15,999 nt of DNA from an uncultured Mycoplasmatota bacterium (GTDB lineage Bacteria > Bacillota_I > Bacilli_A > RF39 > UBA660). Location: NCBI GenBank assembly GCA_900544625.1, contig UQVR01000026.1, forward strand, positions 1 to 15,999, given 5' to 3'. The position numbers and the translations under genes were made by a program. This document shows, piece by piece, positions 1 to 5,604 of the stretch (the first letter of the stretch is position 1; each line of letters starts with the position of its first letter). Under the pieces are notes generated by a model, which saw only the letters and a program-made list of their open reading frames with translations, did not search any database and was not told the origin of the DNA.

Positions 1-127
1 ACTCTGATTTTATTAGCCATAACTTTCTTGTACATCTATCTACTATACTTACTATAGAATCATATTCATTCCTTTTACCTTTTATAGAGTCTATTTCTAA
101 ATGTCCAGCTTCTGTTCTATTTTCAAT
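1..127 (-). pseudogene. IS30-family transposase remnant (catalytic-domain fragment)
   Basis: Reading the minus strand leftward from 127 gives an open frame that runs off the window edge. It contains RTEAGHLEIDSIKGKRNEYD followed by a VDRCTR motif. This matches the IS30 DDE integrase core, where GHxExD carries the first catalytic aspartate and a VER+TR-like motif follows. An in-frame TAA at 128-130 lies immediately upstream and no start codon or helix-turn-helix domain precedes the fragment, so the 5' half of the transposase gene is missing here. The break lies against the terminator of the next gene, so the insertion element was probably truncated by a later rearrangement. Seen: the motif and the stop. 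Inferred: a dead IS30 copy. The left part of the element lies outside the window. Confidence 0.72.
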
Positions 128-132
128 TTAGG

Positions 133-164
133 AAAAATAAAACTCTGTTACGAGTTTTATTTTT
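133..164 (-). terminator. Rho-independent terminator of the 212-residue gene
   Basis: A perfect 13-bp inverted repeat (arms 133-145 and 152-164, 6-nt loop) has A/T-rich outer arms that give a U-tract in either direction. The stop codon of the minus-strand gene (157-159) lies inside the 5' arm, so terminator and gene end overlap. It probably works in both directions. Confidence 0.8.
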
Positions 165-795
165 TGTTTCTTTCCAATTTTATTACATTTGGATCTTTTC
201 TAGTAATTTGAGTTTCTCCACATTTTGTGCAAGTTCCATACCAAAATGAAGACTTACCATTTTCGCCTTCCATTTTATGCCATTTACTAATACTATGCCC
301 AATTTTTTGGCAAAGGCTTTTATTAGTTTCAAGTTTTTGTTTTGCGGATTCAATTGTACTACCAATAGATTCAGTTACTACGTTTCGAACATTTTCAGGC
401 ATTTCCATTAATTCTTTGATGATTTTATGATATCTCATAAATTCAAAATAAGTTTGATAATCCCAAGTTAATTCATAGAAACTAGGATGTGATTCATCAT
501 AAAAATTTGAAAAATCCGTTATATAAATTAAGTAATCTTTTGAAAAACTTTTAAAAGCATCATTTTCAACCAATTCTTTAACTAAAGTATAACCTTTGTC
601 ACATTCACCCCAAAAACGATCCATAAACTTTATTTTGCAAAATCCCTCTTGCAAATTTGTTTCTTTTCTAAATTCCTTTAATACTATTCTAAATAATTTT
701 CTTTTTTTATCAGATATTTCTCTGCTATCTTTTTTATTTATTGTATTGTGTGAAAAAAATTCACTTAAAAGAAATAATTCATTATCGTATTTCAT
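157..795 (-). CDS. Orphan protein with C-terminal zinc-knuckle-like motif
   Basis: This 212-residue protein has no family I can name with confidence. The first ~150 residues are soluble and mostly helical in character (charged, no membrane segment or signal peptide). The C-terminus has the spaced residues CQKIGH...CTKCGE, a possible Cys/His zinc site. It recalls the small phage-type CxxxGH...CxxCG proteins (DUF1660-like); that resemblance is inference. The start ATG at 793-795 has a good site, GGAGG, 4 nt upstream. The gene begins 30 nt behind the rpmA terminator and I see no promoter of its own, so it may rely on read-through. It looks less AT-extreme than its neighbours and lies beside an IS30 remnant, both consistent with transfer. 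In Bacillus spo0B/obg would follow rpmA, so this is probably an insertion in a conserved locus. Confidence 0.7.
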   Translation of the reverse strand: MKYDNELFLLSEFFSHNTINKKDSREISDKKRKLFRIVLKEFRKETNLQEGFCKIKFMDRFWGECDKGYTLVKELVENDAFKSFSKDYLIYITDFSNFYDESHPSFYELTWDYQTYFEFMRYHKIIKELMEMPENVRNVVTESIGSTIESAKQKLETNKSLCQKIGHSISKWHKMEGENGKSSFWYGTCTKCGETQITRKDPNVIKLERNKK

Positions 796-810
796 AAACC
801 CTCCGTATTT

Positions 811-843
811 AAAAAAGCGAATACTTATGCTTCGTATACGCTT
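811..843 (-). terminator. Terminator of the rplU-prp-rpmA operon, inside the rpmA end
   Basis: Arms 815-824 and 834-843 pair over 10 bp with one mismatch around a 9-nt loop, followed on the minus strand by six T (816-811). The stem is built from the last codons of rpmA (SVYEA) and the rpmA stop codon sits in the loop, so the hairpin is partly coding. Confidence 0.75.
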
Positions 844-1109
844 ACCTTTTTCTTATTCTTTCCTAGTCTTTCATATTTAACAACACCAGTTACTTTTGCA
901 AATAATGTGTCATCTTTACCTATTCCAACATTTGTACCTGGATAAATTCTTGTTCCTCTTTGACGATAAAGGATTGATCCAGCTGATACTGTCTCACCAT
1001 CTGCAGCTTTAGCACCAAGTCTACGACCTGCTGAGTCTCTACCATTTTTAGTAGAACCTTGAGCCTTAACATGAGCAAATAATTGGATATTTAACTTCAT
1101 GAAATTCAT
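825..1109 (-). CDS. rpmA: Ribosomal protein bL27
   Basis: Ribosomal large-subunit protein L27, 94 residues; its N-terminal tail reaches the peptidyl-transferase centre. The sequence AQGSTKNGRDSAGRRLG is the diagnostic N-terminal block. It is preceded by MNFMKLNIQLF, the Bacillota-type extension that the Prp protease removes between F11 and A12 to leave the mature AHVKAQG end. Two ATG codons compete; the first (1107-1109) is chosen because an AGGAGG lies 7 nt upstream. That ATG overlaps the prp stop (TAATG), indicating translational coupling. It is the last gene of rplU-prp-rpmA and ends in its own hairpin terminator. Confidence 0.97.
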   Translation of the reverse strand: MNFMKLNIQLFAHVKAQGSTKNGRDSAGRRLGAKAADGETVSAGSILYRQRGTRIYPGTNVGIGKDDTLFAKVTGVVKYERLGKNKKKVSVYEA

Positions 1110-1408
1110 TATATTTCCTCCTTAATTATTTTAATATTTTTTTTGTATGTCGATGCAAGTTCTTCAAGCATCATAAGCATATTTTCTATTGTTAATGTAA
1201 TATTATCATCATTACTTAATATTTCAATTGTTAATTTATCTTTTTCTTCTTTATATTTAATGCTTTCTTTATTAAATCTTAAACATAAATTAATACTCGT
1301 AATAACAATTGATGATACTGATGCACACACAATATCTTTTCCAAAATCATCATATCCTGCATGTCCAGTTATAATAATGATATTATTTTTGATATTAACT
1401 TTTATCAT
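1109..1408 (-). CDS. prp: Prp cysteine protease for bL27 maturation
   Basis: Ribosomal-processing cysteine protease (YsxB/Prp), 99 residues, which cleaves the N-terminal extension of L27. The family dyad is visible: H16 in TGHAGYDDFG and C28 in KDIVCASVSS. Length is normal for the family. The start ATG overlaps the rplU stop (TAATG) and its own stop overlaps the rpmA start in the same way, so the three genes are translationally coupled. The presence of the L27 extension and the protease side by side supports both calls. The remainder of the protein is the usual short alpha/beta fold with poorly conserved sequence. Confidence 0.94.
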   Translation of the reverse strand: MIKVNIKNNIIIITGHAGYDDFGKDIVCASVSSIVITSINLCLRFNKESIKYKEEKDKLTIEILSNDDNITLTIENMLMMLEELASTYKKNIKIIKEEI

Positions 1409-1701
1409 TAACCAATTTTCTTAACAACTAATTTAGTATATGGTTGTCTATGACCTTGAGTCTTACGATATTTTTTCTTAGGTCTGTATTTAAACACTTT
1501 AATCTTTTTATTTTTTCCATGTTTTTCAACAGTACATACAACTTTCGCATCAACATATGGGTTTCCAGCTTTACCATCCGCAAATAAAACTTTGTCAAAT
1601 GTAACATCGCTTCCTACTTCTGCATCTAATTTTTCAACAAAAATAGTATCCCCAACAGAAACATAATATTGTTTTCCACCAGTTTCAAATATAGCTTTCA
1701 T
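1408..1701 (-). CDS. rplU: Ribosomal protein bL21
   Basis: Ribosomal large-subunit protein L21, 97 residues. Recognisable blocks are the N-terminal FETGGKQYYVSVGD and the basic C-terminal YRPKKKYRKTQGHRQPYTKL, which contacts 23S rRNA. Length is close to the ~102 usual in Bacteria. The ATG at 1699-1701 has AAGGAGG at 1714-1708, 6 nt upstream. It is first in the operon, behind a consensus promoter and a structured leader of about 80 nt. That arrangement is expected for autogenous control by a ribosomal protein, although no direct evidence for regulation is available from sequence alone. Confidence 0.97.
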   Translation of the reverse strand: MKAIFETGGKQYYVSVGDTIFVEKLDAEVGSDVTFDKVLFADGKAGNPYVDAKVVCTVEKHGKNKKIKVFKYRPKKKYRKTQGHRQPYTKLVVKKIG

Positions 1702-1714
1702 TTCATACCTCCTT

Positions 1715-1797
1715 ATATTTTTTGAAGTCGCGCCATTAAGGTAACTACTAGTTTTATAACCTTTTCTGTGCGGTTTTTTAAGAAATTACTTAAAAAC
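1715..1797 (-). ncRNA. Probable L21 leader (cis-regulatory RNA)
   Basis: Between the inferred transcription start (~1797) and the rplU ribosome binding site the minus strand folds into two hairpins. The first pairs TTTTTAAG with CTTAAAAA. The second is AAGGT...ACCTT around an ACTAGTAG-containing loop, flanked by ACCGCACAG and GGCGCGACTT. Position, size and the ACCGC/GGCGCG flanks fit the L21 leader family upstream of rplU in low-GC Gram-positives, as I remember it. A covariance-model search would settle the assignment. Confidence 0.55.
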
Positions 1798-1803
1798 ATA
1801 TTA

Positions 1804-1832
1804 ATTTTATCAAAAATACTTGTATTTGTCAA
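1804..1832 (-). promoter_or_regulatory. Consensus sigma-A promoter of rplU-prp-rpmA
   Basis: TTGACA (1832-1827), 17-bp spacer, TAAAAT (1809-1804) on the minus strand. The -35 and spacer lie inside the last codons of spoIVFB, and the -10 begins right after its stop (1810-1812). Start of transcription expected near 1797. Confidence 0.85.
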
Positions 1833-2556
1833 ACCTTTCTTCTAGTTTTTTAGCTTCACTTACTATTTTTTCATCTTCTTTAAAATATTGATATGTATCT
1901 AGTTTTAATATATCTAAATTTCCCTTTTTAGTACTTATGTAATTGAATTTATATTTTTTTAAATATCTTTCAAGTAAAAATTTATTATAAATAAATTTAT
2001 ATTCTTTAATAGAATAATATATTTTATATATAAATATACCTATTATCAAATAATTATTTATACTATACTTACAATTAATTATTACATATAAAAAAACAGA
2101 TATAATACTTATTATAATGTATAAAACATATGATTTTTTAAATGAAAAAAACTTATTTAAAATACTTTTAACTATAATACTTCCATCTAAAGGAATAATG
2201 GGAATCAAATTAAATAACATGATACTATAATTATATTTTAAAAACAATTCATAATCATGAATAGAAAATAACTTTACTATAAATATTAATATTATTTGCA
2301 TAAATATTCCAGCAAAAGCTAGAATTAATTCTTTGTTAGGATTAGTATTTATATCTTTTTCTATTTTAGTTATACCACCAAAAGGATATATTGTTATATT
2401 AATTATTTTATATTTAAAAAATAAACATACTAAAACATGTCCTAGTTCATGGAATAAAACAATAAACATTATAATTAAGCCTATTCTTATATATCCACAT
2501 AAAAGTAAGATTAAAAGAATGAAAATAGTACTATAATCCAGCTTGATAATCTTCAT
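1810..2556 (-). CDS. spoIVFB: M50 site-2 metalloprotease, SpoIVFB-like
   Basis: Intramembrane zinc metalloprotease of the SpoIVFB group; in Bacillus it sits in the outer forespore membrane and cleaves pro-sigma-K. HELGH at residues 36-40 gives the zinc ligands H36 and H40 and the catalytic E37; the third-ligand motif is PLDG at 122-125 (D124), preceded by FNLIP. Several hydrophobic segments follow. The 248-residue protein ends with a charged tail after FLLERYL and lacks a recognisable CBS domain, which Bacillus SpoIVFB (about 288 residues) carries. The start overlaps the end of the upstream spoIVFA-like gene by 26 nt, so the two are coupled. Pairing with a degenerate LytM partner and position before rplU support SpoIVFB over a generic M50 protease. 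Confidence 0.85.
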   Translation of the reverse strand: MKIIKLDYSTIFILLILLLCGYIRIGLIIMFIVLFHELGHVLVCLFFKYKIINITIYPFGGITKIEKDINTNPNKELILAFAGIFMQIILIFIVKLFSIHDYELFLKYNYSIMLFNLIPIIPLDGSIIVKSILNKFFSFKKSYVLYIIISIISVFLYVIINCKYSINNYLIIGIFIYKIYYSIKEYKFIYNKFLLERYLKKYKFNYISTKKGNLDILKLDTYQYFKEDEKIVSEAKKLEERFDKYKYF

Positions 2557-3127
2557 ATTTTAGAAAATTATTATCTTTCTTAATAACTAAATAAAGTAAA
2601 TCACTATTTGTTTCACCAATTAATTTATCTTTTTCAACATAATCATATAATTTAACTGAGACATTAGTTAAATTTCCATACCAAATATCTACCCCATCTA
2701 CACCTTGGATAATGACTGTATTTCCATAATCATCTTTTTCTCCGCAGTAAACTACTATCCCACTTTGAAGACTATTTATTAAAGTGTTCGTGGTTAAAGT
2801 TAAGACTTCACCATCTTTATAATTTTCAATATTTTTATAAACTAAATGACCCTTTATAACCATTTTATTATTATCATCTTTAGGTAATACTTCTCCAAAT
2901 AGTTCTTCATACCAACCTTTTATTTTGGTAAAAGGTAGGCTTTCTGTTAAGACATATTCTTTATATAATAATAAATTTTTATCATTTATATTAGTAAATA
3001 TTATACTAGATAAGAAAAATATTATGGCAAGTAAAAACTTGGATATAAAACTTTTAATACTTTTTTTATTTACATTAAAACTTTTTTTATTTCTTCTTTT
3101 TTTAGCATCACTTATATATTCGTCCAT
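2531..3127 (-). CDS. spoIVFA: SpoIVFA-like membrane protein with degenerate M23/LytM domain
   Basis: 198 residues: a basic cytoplasmic N-terminus, one membrane span (about 28-46), a linker, and an M23/LytM-type beta fold at about 110-185 (SGIVVYCGEKDDYGNTVIIQ, then WYGNL and EKDKLIGE). The metal-binding histidines of active M23 peptidases are missing: Q141 stands where VIxHG would have H, and WYGNL replaces YxHL. An inactive LytM domain is expected for SpoIVFA, which holds SpoIVFB in an inhibited complex and is cut by SpoIVB and CtpB in Bacillus. It lies 4 nt downstream of mreD and overlaps spoIVFB. Seen: domain shape and missing residues. Inferred: function from family and gene order. Confidence 0.8.
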   Translation of the reverse strand: MDEYISDAKKRRNKKSFNVNKKSIKSFISKFLLAIIFFLSSIIFTNINDKNLLLYKEYVLTESLPFTKIKGWYEELFGEVLPKDDNNKMVIKGHLVYKNIENYKDGEVLTLTTNTLINSLQSGIVVYCGEKDDYGNTVIIQGVDGVDIWYGNLTNVSVKLYDYVEKDKLIGETNSDLLYLVIKKDNNFLKYEDYQAGL

Positions 3128-3131
3128 TATC

Positions 3132-3512
3132 TCACCTGTATAATTTTATGCTTTTAGTATCTTTCATATAACATAAAAGAATAAATATACTATTTATAAT
3201 AAACATATTAAAAAAGATATTTTTAAAATTGTATAGACTAGAAAATATATTATAGTAGATAAAAACTGTTATTATATTAAATAAATAATAATTTATAATA
3301 TTATAATAATTTATCTTAATTACTTTATGTAATATATATAATAAAATAATAAATATAGTATTAAGAAAATATGTATGAATAATAAATATATCTATAAATA
3401 AACCCGTTGCAATATTATAAATTATACTTTTATTATTAATATTTGATAGAAAGAAAAATGATTTATAAGGAGTAAAATTATATATTAGGCAATCTAGAAA
3501 AACATTAATCAT
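3132..3512 (-). CDS. mreD: Short MreD-like membrane protein
   Basis: A 126-residue, almost wholly hydrophobic protein with about four or five membrane spans, extremely rich in I, N, F and Y. Sequence alone gives little; MreD is a poorly conserved polytopic subunit of the elongasome. The call rests on place: the start overlaps the mreC stop by 8 nt, and spoIVFA follows 4 nt downstream, the order seen in Bacillus apart from minCD. It is shorter than the usual ~160-170 residues. An unrelated small membrane protein in the same slot cannot be excluded. Confidence 0.68.
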   Translation of the reverse strand: MINVFLDCLIYNFTPYKSFFFLSNINNKSIIYNIATGLFIDIFIIHTYFLNTIFIILLYILHKVIKINYYNIINYYLFNIITVFIYYNIFSSLYNFKNIFFNMFIINSIFILLCYMKDTKSIKLYR

Positions 3513-4164
3513 GATTACTCCTTATAAACAAATAGTCTAATTTTTCTAATCTATCATTTATGTTTACTTCAACCACTTTTTCTATTTCTGTATTATTTAA
3601 ATTAATACTTTTTACTTTGCCTATATAAATACTATCTGGTAAATTACCAAGTCCAGATGTATATATTTCATCATCAACATTTACCTTTTCATAATTATTT
3701 ATATTGGTAACTACCAAAGTATTATTAATGGTTTTAAGAATACCTATAGCATCATTTATTTTAACAGATATATTACTATTTTTATTAGTTATTAATGTTA
3801 CAATAGAATAATAATCATAGGTTTTAGTTACAATTCCTATAAGACCATCATTATTTAAAACAACATCGTTTACAAAAACATTATTTTTAAATCCTTTATA
3901 AATAGTTAGAGTATCAGAATATTCATAAACATTACGATATTTAACTCTACTTACTTGTAAATCTAAATCATCGTTAAACTCTATATTATTTATCTTCTTG
4001 ATATTATCTAGTTCATCTTTTAAATATTTATCATAATTTAATTCAATATTTTTAGTATCTAAATTAGGATTTATGGCAATTAAAAATCTATTTATACTTC
4101 CTGAGAATATAAATAATAAAAAGATTATTAGTAATAAAATGTAATCTTTATATTTTTTTATCAT
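3505..4164 (-). CDS. mreC: Rod-shape protein MreC
   Basis: Bitopic elongasome scaffold that links MreB filaments to the periplasmic-side cell-wall synthases. The 219-residue protein has an N-terminal membrane span (about 8-22), a short coiled stretch (about 40-60), then the double beta-barrel domain. Family features are the segment GLIGIVTKTYDYYSIVTLIT (107-126) and YTSGLGNLPDSIYIGKV (168-184), the latter matching the conserved 'TSGLGG-FP-GI-IG-V' block. It is somewhat shorter than typical MreC (~270) because the coiled coil is short. mreB is not in the window. The gene lies 19 nt downstream of the SPOR-like gene and overlaps mreD. Confidence 0.88.
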   Translation of the reverse strand: MIKKYKDYILLLIIFLLFIFSGSINRFLIAINPNLDTKNIELNYDKYLKDELDNIKKINNIEFNDDLDLQVSRVKYRNVYEYSDTLTIYKGFKNNVFVNDVVLNNDGLIGIVTKTYDYYSIVTLITNKNSNISVKINDAIGILKTINNTLVVTNINNYEKVNVDDEIYTSGLGNLPDSIYIGKVKSINLNNTEIEKVVEVNINDRLEKLDYLFIRSNHD

Positions 4165-4183
4165 ACTTTTATTATGGATAAAA

Positions 4184-4627
4184 TTAATTAATATATGATG
4201 AAAAAATATTTAAAATACTATTGTTAACGTTATTTATTACTTCTTCTTTATTACTTTTTAAAATTATTGATTCATAATTACTTATTTTTTCAATAAAATC
4301 TTTATTTATTCTTATTTCTTTTTCATAGTATTCTATCTCACTATTTTGATATATTGATTCTAATTTTAATTTTGTTTCTTCGTGATAGCTTATAGCAATG
4401 ATTACTCTATAATAATTATTATCTTTGTATATTAAACTAGACGGAAAAGTTTTGGAAAAAAACGTGGCATTATTGTAATCTTTAAACACCCCGACTTGAA
4501 AGAGTGTTATAACTTCTTCTTTTTTTGATATAGCTCTTACTTCTTTATTAATATCATAATAAAAAAGATAAGCTAATAAACCACCGAATATAATTGCTAC
4601 TCCAAGAATTTTTAAATACTTTTTCAT
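4184..4627 (-). CDS. Single-span membrane protein with SPOR-like domain (possible SpoIIB analogue)
   Basis: 147 residues with a membrane segment at about 5-24 followed by an extracytoplasmic region. Residues 40-105 have the outline of a SPOR domain: TLFQVGVFKDYNNATFFS is like the 'VQVGAFxxxxNAxxLxxxL' strand-helix start, followed by YKDNNYYRVIIA. SPOR domains bind denuded glycan strands at division septa. In Bacillus subtilis the SPOR protein SpoIIB is encoded a few genes upstream of mreBCD, so this may be its counterpart; that is inference from place plus a weak domain match. It is first in the probable operon with mreC, mreD, spoIVFA and spoIVFB. The start ATG (4625-4627) follows GGTGATGAT. 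Confidence 0.62.
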   Translation of the reverse strand: MKKYLKILGVAIIFGGLLAYLFYYDINKEVRAISKKEEVITLFQVGVFKDYNNATFFSKTFPSSLIYKDNNYYRVIIAISYHEETKLKLESIYQNSEIEYYEKEIRINKDFIEKISNYESIILKSNKEEVINNVNNSILNIFSSYIN

Positions 4628-4642
4628 ATCATCACCAAATTT

Positions 4643-4651
4643 ATACTAGCA
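4643..4651 (-). promoter_or_regulatory. Probable extended -10 promoter for the SPOR-mreCD-spoIVFAB operon
   Basis: Minus-strand TGCTAGTAT, an extended -10 element, 15 nt before the start codon. No good -35 stands at 16-18 bp; the A/T-rich tract upstream may compensate. It faces away from the plus-strand promoter at 4669-4697. Confidence 0.45.
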
Positions 4652-4668
4652 CAAAAAATGAAAAAAAA

Positions 4669-4697
4669 TTGTCATATTATAAGGTGTATGCTATAAT
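4669..4697 (+). promoter_or_regulatory. Sigma-A promoter of the 225-residue gene
   Basis: TTGTCA (4669-4674), 17-bp spacer, TATAAT (4692-4697), then AAGGAG and ATG at 4720. The 5' untranslated region would be only about 16 nt. Confidence 0.85.
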
Positions 4698-4719
4698 ATG
4701 AAGAAAAAAGGAGATTTGT

Positions 4720-5397
4720 ATGACAGAAACTATAATACCAAAGATGAATTTAAGAGTTATTATTGATAAGGATACAATAAAAGTTAAGGATGCAAATGAA
4801 GTTGTTTTGTATTTTCATAAAGGTAAATTTATTTTTAAATGGTTAGATGATGAAAATTTTGCTATTATTGAAAAAGAAAAAAGTGAACCAAGTACGAAAA
4901 CGAATGGGTATACTTTATTATTTTTTCATTGTTATCAAGAAAAGAAGTATATTCAAATAGAAAAATTTCTAATTAAAAAAGATTATGGCAATTTATTTAA
5001 TAAAGACTTATTGCCTTTTAAAGAATTGATTATTCCAGGATTATATAAAGATTTTATTTATTCTTTTGAACACAACTTAGAAATGTCTGATTCTTTTACA
5101 AAAATAATATTTGATAAGGAAGAACAAAATTTTATATGTCGTGAGGATATTGCTGTTAAAAATGGAATAGTTTCTTTATTTGGAACACTTGATATTGATG
5201 GATTTTTATTAAATGAAACTTTGTATGCACCTATGTTTAGAAAAGAATTTTATGTAGATCCGTTTAATGTTTCTAAAAAAATAGCGGAAATTAAAGAAAA
5301 ATTACAAATTATGATGTATAAAAAAATTGATGATGAAAAACAAAGAGCAATTATTGAATATGAATGTGATTGTTATTTGGCACGAAAAAAAGGATAG
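4720..5397 (+). CDS. Unrecognised cytoplasmic protein, 225 residues
   Basis: I do not recognise this protein. It has no signal peptide or membrane segment. The first ~160 residues look beta-rich with repeated short hydrophobic strands (LRVIID, EVVLYFHKGKFIFKW, TLLFFHCY), and residues ~180-225 look helical and charged (KIAEIKEKLQIMMYKKIDDE) with two cysteines close together (ECDC). The start is well supported by AAGGAG 6 nt upstream and a consensus promoter. The gene stands alone on the plus strand between two minus-strand operons and shares a bidirectional terminator with the small gene opposite. Its independent promoter and intact frame argue that it is expressed and not a remnant. Confidence 0.8.
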   Translation: MTETIIPKMNLRVIIDKDTIKVKDANEVVLYFHKGKFIFKWLDDENFAIIEKEKSEPSTKTNGYTLLFFHCYQEKKYIQIEKFLIKKDYGNLFNKDLLPFKELIIPGLYKDFIYSFEHNLEMSDSFTKIIFDKEEQNFICREDIAVKNGIVSLFGTLDIDGFLLNETLYAPMFRKEFYVDPFNVSKKIAEIKEKLQIMMYKKIDDEKQRAIIEYECDCYLARKKG

Positions 5398-5413
5398 TTT
5401 TTTATCCTTTTTT
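5386..5413. terminator. Bidirectional terminator shared by convergent genes
   Basis: Eleven perfect base pairs (5386-5396 with 5403-5413), 6-nt loop, A-tract on one side and T-tract on the other. It overlaps the stop codons of both the plus-strand gene (ending 5397) and the minus-strand small gene (ending 5412). Confidence 0.85.
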
Positions 5414-5573
5414 AGTTTATTTTCTTTGCTATCATGCTTTCTGCACTATCCATGGCACTAATTACTTTTTTGCCAGCTTTTTTCATTGTTTTTTTATCTT
5501 GCATTAAATAAATACCACCACCGATAGCTGCCATAGCACCAAGTACCCCAACGGCTTTTAACATATTTTTCAT
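5412..5573 (-). CDS. Small YtxH-like membrane-anchored protein, 53 residues
   Basis: The minus strand encodes MKNMLKAVGVLGAMAAIGGG and continues through IYLMQDKKTMKKAGKKVISA to AKKIN. The first half is a glycine/alanine-rich membrane span, the second a basic amphipathic tail. This is the shape of small YtxH-like Bacillota proteins, whose role is not well defined. A site AGAGGTGG lies 4 nt before the ATG at 5571-5573. It begins 31 nt after the recD2 stop on the same strand, so it is probably the last gene of the mtaB-recD2 operon, ending in the shared terminator. The family match is by pattern only. Confidence 0.75.
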   Translation of the reverse strand: MKNMLKAVGVLGAMAAIGGGIYLMQDKKTMKKAGKKVISAMDSAESMIAKKIN

Positions 5574-5604
5574 TTTTCCACCTCTAGCATTATTATGAAC
5601 AAAT

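Noticed and set aside
1143..1424. Plus-strand open frame of 93 codons opposite prp
   Set aside because: Low-complexity serine/isoleucine product, antisense to a well-supported gene, no binding site; a mirror of AT-rich codons.
3132..3512. MinC, MinD or a transporter subunit in the mreD slot
   Set aside because: No P-loop or deviant Walker A and the protein is wholly membrane-embedded; MreD by position fits best.
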